A stretch of DNA of 64,000 nucleotides from Sedimentibacter sp. SX930 (lineage in GTDB: Bacteria; Bacillota; Bacilli; Lactobacillales; Aerococcaceae): NCBI GenBank assembly GCA_002155105.1, contig MUZD01000001.1:186001-250000 (forward strand). The letters are read 5' to 3'. Positions 60,645 to 64,000 of this stretch are shown in pieces. Numbering within the stretch: position 1 is the first letter of the stretch; every line of letters begins with the position of its first letter. The notes below the pieces were generated by a model. It was not told the DNA's origin. It saw only the letters and a list, made by a program, of their open reading frames with translations, and made no database searches. The position numbers and the translations under genes were made by a program.

Positions 60645-62438
60645 ATGGAGAACATTAATTATGCAGATACAACTTTCGTCTTCCTCGCAACAATCCTTGT
60701 CATGATGATGACGCCGGCTTTATCCCTATTCTACGGAGGGATGGTCCGGAAGAAAAATGTCCTCAGCACGACGATGCACAGTTATGCTGCCATCGCTATC
60801 GTTTCTATCCAATGGCTATTATTCGGATATTCTTTTGTATTCGGAGGCGACTCAAAATTTTTCGGCGATTTGTCCTTCACATTACTCAACGGTGTAGGCT
60901 TCACGCCTATTGATTACGCACCGACCATTCCGCATCAACTATTCATGATGTTCCAGATGGCTTTCGCAATCATCACCCCAGCCTTGATTTCAGGAAGCAT
61001 CGCGGAACGCATGAAGTTTCCCGCATTCCTTGCCTTCATCCTTTTATGGACGACTTTCGTCTATGATCCGATTGCCCACTGGATCTGGGGAAATGGCGGT
61101 TGGATCCGCGAACTGGGTGCACTCGACTTTGCTGGCGGGAGCGTCATCCATATCAGTTCAGGTATATCGGCTCTGGTAGCAGCCATTTATCTAGGCAAAA
61201 GAAAAAACCACGATTCCGTCAAGCCGCATAATATTCCGATGACGATGATCGGTGCCGGCCTTCTGTTGTTCGGCTGGTTTGGCTTCAACGCCGGAAGCGC
61301 TCTGGCGATCAACGATATTGCACTGGATGCCTTCATCACTACAAACACTGCCGCTGCCACAGCCGGCATAAGCTGGATGATCTGTGAATGGATCATCCAC
61401 AAGAAACCGACTGCTCTTGGATTTGTCAGCGGAATCGTTGCTGGTCTGGTTTCCATCACGCCTGGCGCCGGATTCGTCAGCCCGGTTTCAGCCTTAGCCA
61501 TCGGTTTCATCGGCGGTATCGTCTGCTTCTACGGCGTATCCGTTCTGAAGAAGAAATTTGATTATGATGATGCACTTGATGCATTCGGTTGCCATGGTAT
61601 CGGAGGAATCTGGGGTGGAATCGCAACTGGTATCTTCGCATCAAGCAGCATCAATCCTGCCATTGAAGGCGGGTTGGTAGATGGCAGTGCCTCACTTTTG
61701 ATTGCAGAAGTTGTCAGCATTTTAGCTGTGCTTGCATACGCGGGTATCATGTCCTATCTACTGTTGAAACTAATCAGTAAATTCATGCCAATGCGTGTCT
61801 CTGCAGAGGAGGAAGAAATCGGATTGGATTATGCTCTCCATGGCGAAACAGCATATGGCAGTCTCGCCGTAGCTTTGAGTGATAACAATTATTCAAATAC
61901 AGCTGCGTCTGTCGTGCCGGGCGAATTGAGAACGGCTTTCCAAAAATTGCAGGAGCGCACTTTCGGAAGCAACGATCAAGAATTGGCCTTCGCGAATGTT
62001 TCTCTGGAAGACCTTAAAAAGTCAGTTGTTGTGGAATACCAAGCCTCCGGCGCAACAACAGGCGGTCAAGATGCACAAACTAAAATCACCAAAATTGAAA
62101 TCATCACGAACGAAAGTAAATTTGAAGGTTTGAAAAAAGCACTGAACAGCATCGGCATCACAGGCATGACCGTTTTCGATGTATTCGGCTACGGCATGCA
62201 AAAAGGGCATAGCACCTATTATAGGGGCGTCGAGACCGAAGCCGACCTGCTGCCAAAGATCCGTGTCGAAGTTGTCGTCAGCACGGTTCCCGTCCAAGAA
62301 GTAGTCGATGCTGCCAGAAAAGCATTGTACACAGGCAACATCGGGGATGGAAAAATTTTCATATATAATGTAGAAAACGTCATCCGCGTCAGCACAGGTG
62401 ATGAAGGCAAGAAAGCTTTGGAATATCCAAACGAATAA
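60645..62438 (+). CDS. Ammonium transporter with fused C-terminal PII signalling domain
   Basis: A 597-residue fusion. Residues 1-400 form an Amt channel of about 11 membrane helices, with the pore histidine pair in GGSVIHISSG and FGCHGIGGIWGG and the usual cytoplasmic tail ending EEEIGLDYALHGETAYG. After a linker (about 410-481) residues 482-597 are a complete PII domain: ITGMTVFDVFGYGMQKGHS, the T-loop STYYRGVETEADLLPK, B-loop TGNIGDGKIF and C-loop VIRVSTGDEG. Compared with E. coli GlnB, the uridylylated Tyr51 is Thr, Arg38 is Met and Arg103 is Ser, while Gln39, Arg47, Lys58 and Lys90 positions are kept. A channel carrying its own regulator is implied. It sits between the str and S10 operons. 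Confidence 0.93.
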   Translation: MENINYADTTFVFLATILVMMMTPALSLFYGGMVRKKNVLSTTMHSYAAIAIVSIQWLLFGYSFVFGGDSKFFGDLSFTLLNGVGFTPIDYAPTIPHQLFMMFQMAFAIITPALISGSIAERMKFPAFLAFILLWTTFVYDPIAHWIWGNGGWIRELGALDFAGGSVIHISSGISALVAAIYLGKRKNHDSVKPHNIPMTMIGAGLLLFGWFGFNAGSALAINDIALDAFITTNTAAATAGISWMICEWIIHKKPTALGFVSGIVAGLVSITPGAGFVSPVSALAIGFIGGIVCFYGVSVLKKKFDYDDALDAFGCHGIGGIWGGIATGIFASSSINPAIEGGLVDGSASLLIAEVVSILAVLAYAGIMSYLLLKLISKFMPMRVSAEEEEIGLDYALHGETAYGSLAVALSDNNYSNTAASVVPGELRTAFQKLQERTFGSNDQELAFANVSLEDLKKSVVVEYQASGATTGGQDAQTKITKIEIITNESKFEGLKKALNSIGITGMTVFDVFGYGMQKGHSTYYRGVETEADLLPKIRVEVVVSTVPVQEVVDAARKALYTGNIGDGKIFIYNVENVIRVSTGDEGKKALEYPNE

Positions 62439-62440
62439 GC

Positions 62441-62478
62441 AATAAGGGACTGTCTCATGCGAGATGGTCCCTTATTTA
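62441..62478 (+). terminator. Terminator after the Amt-PII gene
   Basis: AATAAGGGACTGTCTC/GAGATGGTCCCTTATT around ATGC, then TTAATTTT. Confidence 0.93.
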
Positions 62479-62640
62479 ATTTTGTTGCATTTCTCGAGTC
62501 AGGATATTCAACATTACCATGGGGCTTGCATTCTTCTTACAGATCAGTATAATAGTGAAGGGACAAAATACTTCACAGTGCTCAGGCAATACAAGTCATT
62601 TGGATAATAGCAGAAACTGAATATTATTTTCAGAAAAGAC

Positions 62641-62669
62641 TTGCTTTAACTAAGGGGATTATGTATAAT
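62641..62669 (+). promoter_or_regulatory. S10 operon promoter
   Basis: TTGCTT (62641-62646), 17 bases, TATAAT (62664-62669). Confidence 0.8.
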
Positions 62670-62750
62670 ATATTGGTACGGCATTCATGGTTATGAATAA
62701 TGTATTGGGGACCGTTCATTCGGGAACTGCAGCTAAGAGACGAGAGGTTG

Positions 62751-62787
62751 CGACACACCCGGTCGCTTTGTCACGGCGGGTGTGCCG
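62751..62787 (+). promoter_or_regulatory. S10 operon leader hairpin
   Basis: CGACACACCCG (62751-62761) pairs with CGGGTGTGCCG (62777-62787) at 10 of 11 positions. It lies in a leader of about 165 bases; a role in ribosomal-protein feedback control is possible by analogy with the L4-controlled S10 leader but not shown. Confidence 0.5.
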
Positions 62788-62842
62788 GGGAATTTTCGTG
62801 GAGCTAGTCTTATGAATTACATCTGACGAAGGAGGGAACAAC

Positions 62843-63151
62843 ATGGCAAAACAAAAAATACGTATTCGTTTAAAAGCATATGAACACCGTGCTCTTGATC
62901 AATCAGCGGATAAAATCGTGGAAACAGCAAAAAGAACGGGAGCTACCGTTTCTGGTCCGATTCCATTGCCGACTGAAAGATCACTATACACAGTGATTCG
63001 TGCTACTCACAAGTACAAAGATTCTCGTGAGCAGTTCGAAATGCTTACACACAAACGTCTAATCGACATCATCAACCCAACAACAAAAACTGTTGACGCT
63101 TTGATGAAACTTGACTTACCAAGCGGCGTAGACATCGAAATCAAATTATAA
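62843..63151 (+). CDS. rpsJ: 30S ribosomal protein S10
   Basis: A 102-residue protein of the 30S head, also the NusE antitermination factor. [20 protein letters not shown] and [12 protein letters not shown] are typical. First gene of the S10 operon, GAAGGAGGG upstream. Confidence 0.98.
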   Translation: MAKQKIRIRLKAYEHRALDQSADKIVETAKRTGATVSGPIPLPTERSLYTVIRATHKYKDSREQFEMLTHKRLIDIINPTTKTVDALMKLDLPSGVDIEIKL

Positions 63152-63189
63152 TCAAACCTATCATATAAAAAACAAACGGAGGTGTTACC

Positions 63190-63828
63190 ATGACCAAAGG
63201 AATCTTAGGCAAAAAAGTAGGAATGACTCAATTCTTTACTGCAAACGGTGAGTTAGTACCAGTTACAGTTATCGAAGCTACTCCAAACGTTGTTTTACAA
63301 GTTAAAACCAACGAAACGGACGGCTACGAAGCGGTACAACTAGGCTACCAAGAAATGCGTGAAGTATTGTCAAACAAACCTGCTAAGGGTCATGCAGCAA
63401 AAGCAAAAACTGCTCCTAAGCGCTTCATTCGTGAATTTAACAATGTTGAGCTAGGAGAATACGAAGTAGGAAAAGAAATCAAAGTTGATATCTTTGAAGC
63501 CGGCGACATTGTTGATGTTACTGGTACCACTAAAGGACATGGCTTCCAAGGCGTAATCAAACGTCACGGACAAAGCCGCGGACCAATGGCCCACGGATCT
63601 CGTTACCATCGTCGTCCGGGTTCAATGGGTGCTGCTTCATTCCCATCCCGCGTATTCAAAGGTAAAAAATTAGCAGGACGTATGGGTAACGACCGCGTTA
63701 CTATCCAAAACCTTGAAGTCGTTATGGTTGACGTTGAGAAAAACGTTATCCTGATCAAAGGTAACGTACCTGGTTCTAAAAAATCATTAATCGAAATCAA
63801 AGTAGCTCGCAAAGCTGCAAACAAATAA
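63190..63828 (+). CDS. rplC: 50S ribosomal protein L3
   Basis: A 212-residue 23S rRNA-binding protein near the peptidyl-transferase centre. [16 protein letters not shown] at the start and [20 protein letters not shown] in the core loop are diagnostic. Cotranscribed with rpsJ and rplD. Confidence 0.98.
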   Translation: MTKGILGKKVGMTQFFTANGELVPVTVIEATPNVVLQVKTNETDGYEAVQLGYQEMREVLSNKPAKGHAAKAKTAPKRFIREFNNVELGEYEVGKEIKVDIFEAGDIVDVTGTTKGHGFQGVIKRHGQSRGPMAHGSRYHRRPGSMGAASFPSRVFKGKKLAGRMGNDRVTIQNLEVVMVDVEKNVILIKGNVPGSKKSLIEIKVARKAANK

Positions 63829-63854
63829 TATAAAAGAGAGGAGGAACGAGAAAA

Positions 63855-64000
63855 ATGCCAAACGTAGCCTTATTTAAACAAGATGGAACACAAAACGGTG
63901 AAGTAACTTTGAATGAAGAAATCTTTGGGATTGAGCCTAACGAAAACGTTGTTTACGATGCAATCATCATGCAACGCGCTTCTTTAAGACAAGGAACTCA
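63855..64000 (+). CDS. rplD: 50S ribosomal protein L4, 3' end cut by window
   Basis: The first 48 codons are visible: [20 protein letters not shown] then [20 protein letters not shown], which match the L4 N-terminus. L4 is about 207 residues, so roughly three quarters lie outside. GAGAGGAGGAACG precedes the ATG. Confidence 0.95.
   Translation, partial: MPNVALFKQDGTQNGEVTLNEEIFGIEPNENVVYDAIIMQRASLRQGT

Overview
The window reads as chromosome of a low-to-moderate GC Gram-positive bacterium of the order Lactobacillales. A Carnobacteriaceae/Trichococcus-like organism is my best guess, from gene content and protein style only; I could run no database search. Evidence for a Gram-positive host includes TTGACA/TATAAT promoters with strong GGAGG ribosome sites, a T-box riboswitch, and the Bacillus-type order metG-tatD-rnmV-rsmA-veg-ispE-purR-glmU-prs-pth-mfd-yabM-yabN-yabO-divIC-yabR-tilS-hpt-ftsH-hslO-cysK-dusB-lysS. 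The sporulation genes that Bacillus subtilis keeps in this stretch (yabG, sspF, spoVG, spoVT, yabP/Q) are absent, which fits a non-sporulating lineage.

Bases 1-11.4 kb form a hexuronate catabolic locus: a 5'-cut IlvD-family dehydratase, a GPH-type sugar/cation symporter, an IclR-type regulator (probably KdgR), and the operon KDPG aldolase - uronate isomerase - mannonate dehydratase - SDR mannonate oxidoreductase, followed past a hairpin by a HAD hydrolase and a cytoplasmic family 3 glycosidase. Together they would take up uronic acid sugars, convert them to 2-keto-3-deoxygluconate and cleave the phosphorylated product. No KDG kinase is visible. Three near-identical operator-like sites sit at the transporter, iclR and aldolase promoters, two of them in exactly the same position relative to the -10 box.

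Bases 11.4-17 kb hold an AraC-type regulator followed by three Gfo/Idh/MocA oxidoreductases and a sugar-isomerase-type TIM barrel, a gene set that suggests oxidation/isomerisation of a sugar or glycoside. This is followed by one copy of a dispersed inverted-repeat element whose second copy lies after ispE (about 29.1 kb).

Bases 17-23 kb carry a flavodoxin-fold oxidoreductase, a small hypothetical gene, a GNAT acetyltransferase with tyrS under a tyrosine T-box, a secreted PcsB-like NlpC/P60 protein, and a MerR-TipAS regulator with a 19-bp-spacer promoter. Bases 23-55 kb are the conserved housekeeping block, interrupted by a zinc ABC transporter operon with a Zur-like box, a DUF985 cupin, and L-lactate dehydrogenase with a Rex-like operator.

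Bases 55-64 kb hold the str operon (rpsL-rpsG-fusA-tuf) and the start of the S10 operon (rpsJ-rplC-rplD, the last cut by the window edge). Between them is the most unusual gene seen here: an ammonium transporter fused in one frame to a PII (GlnB/GlnK) signalling domain whose uridylylation tyrosine and two nucleotide-contact arginines are replaced. I saw no rRNA or tRNA gene, CRISPR array, insertion sequence or prophage.
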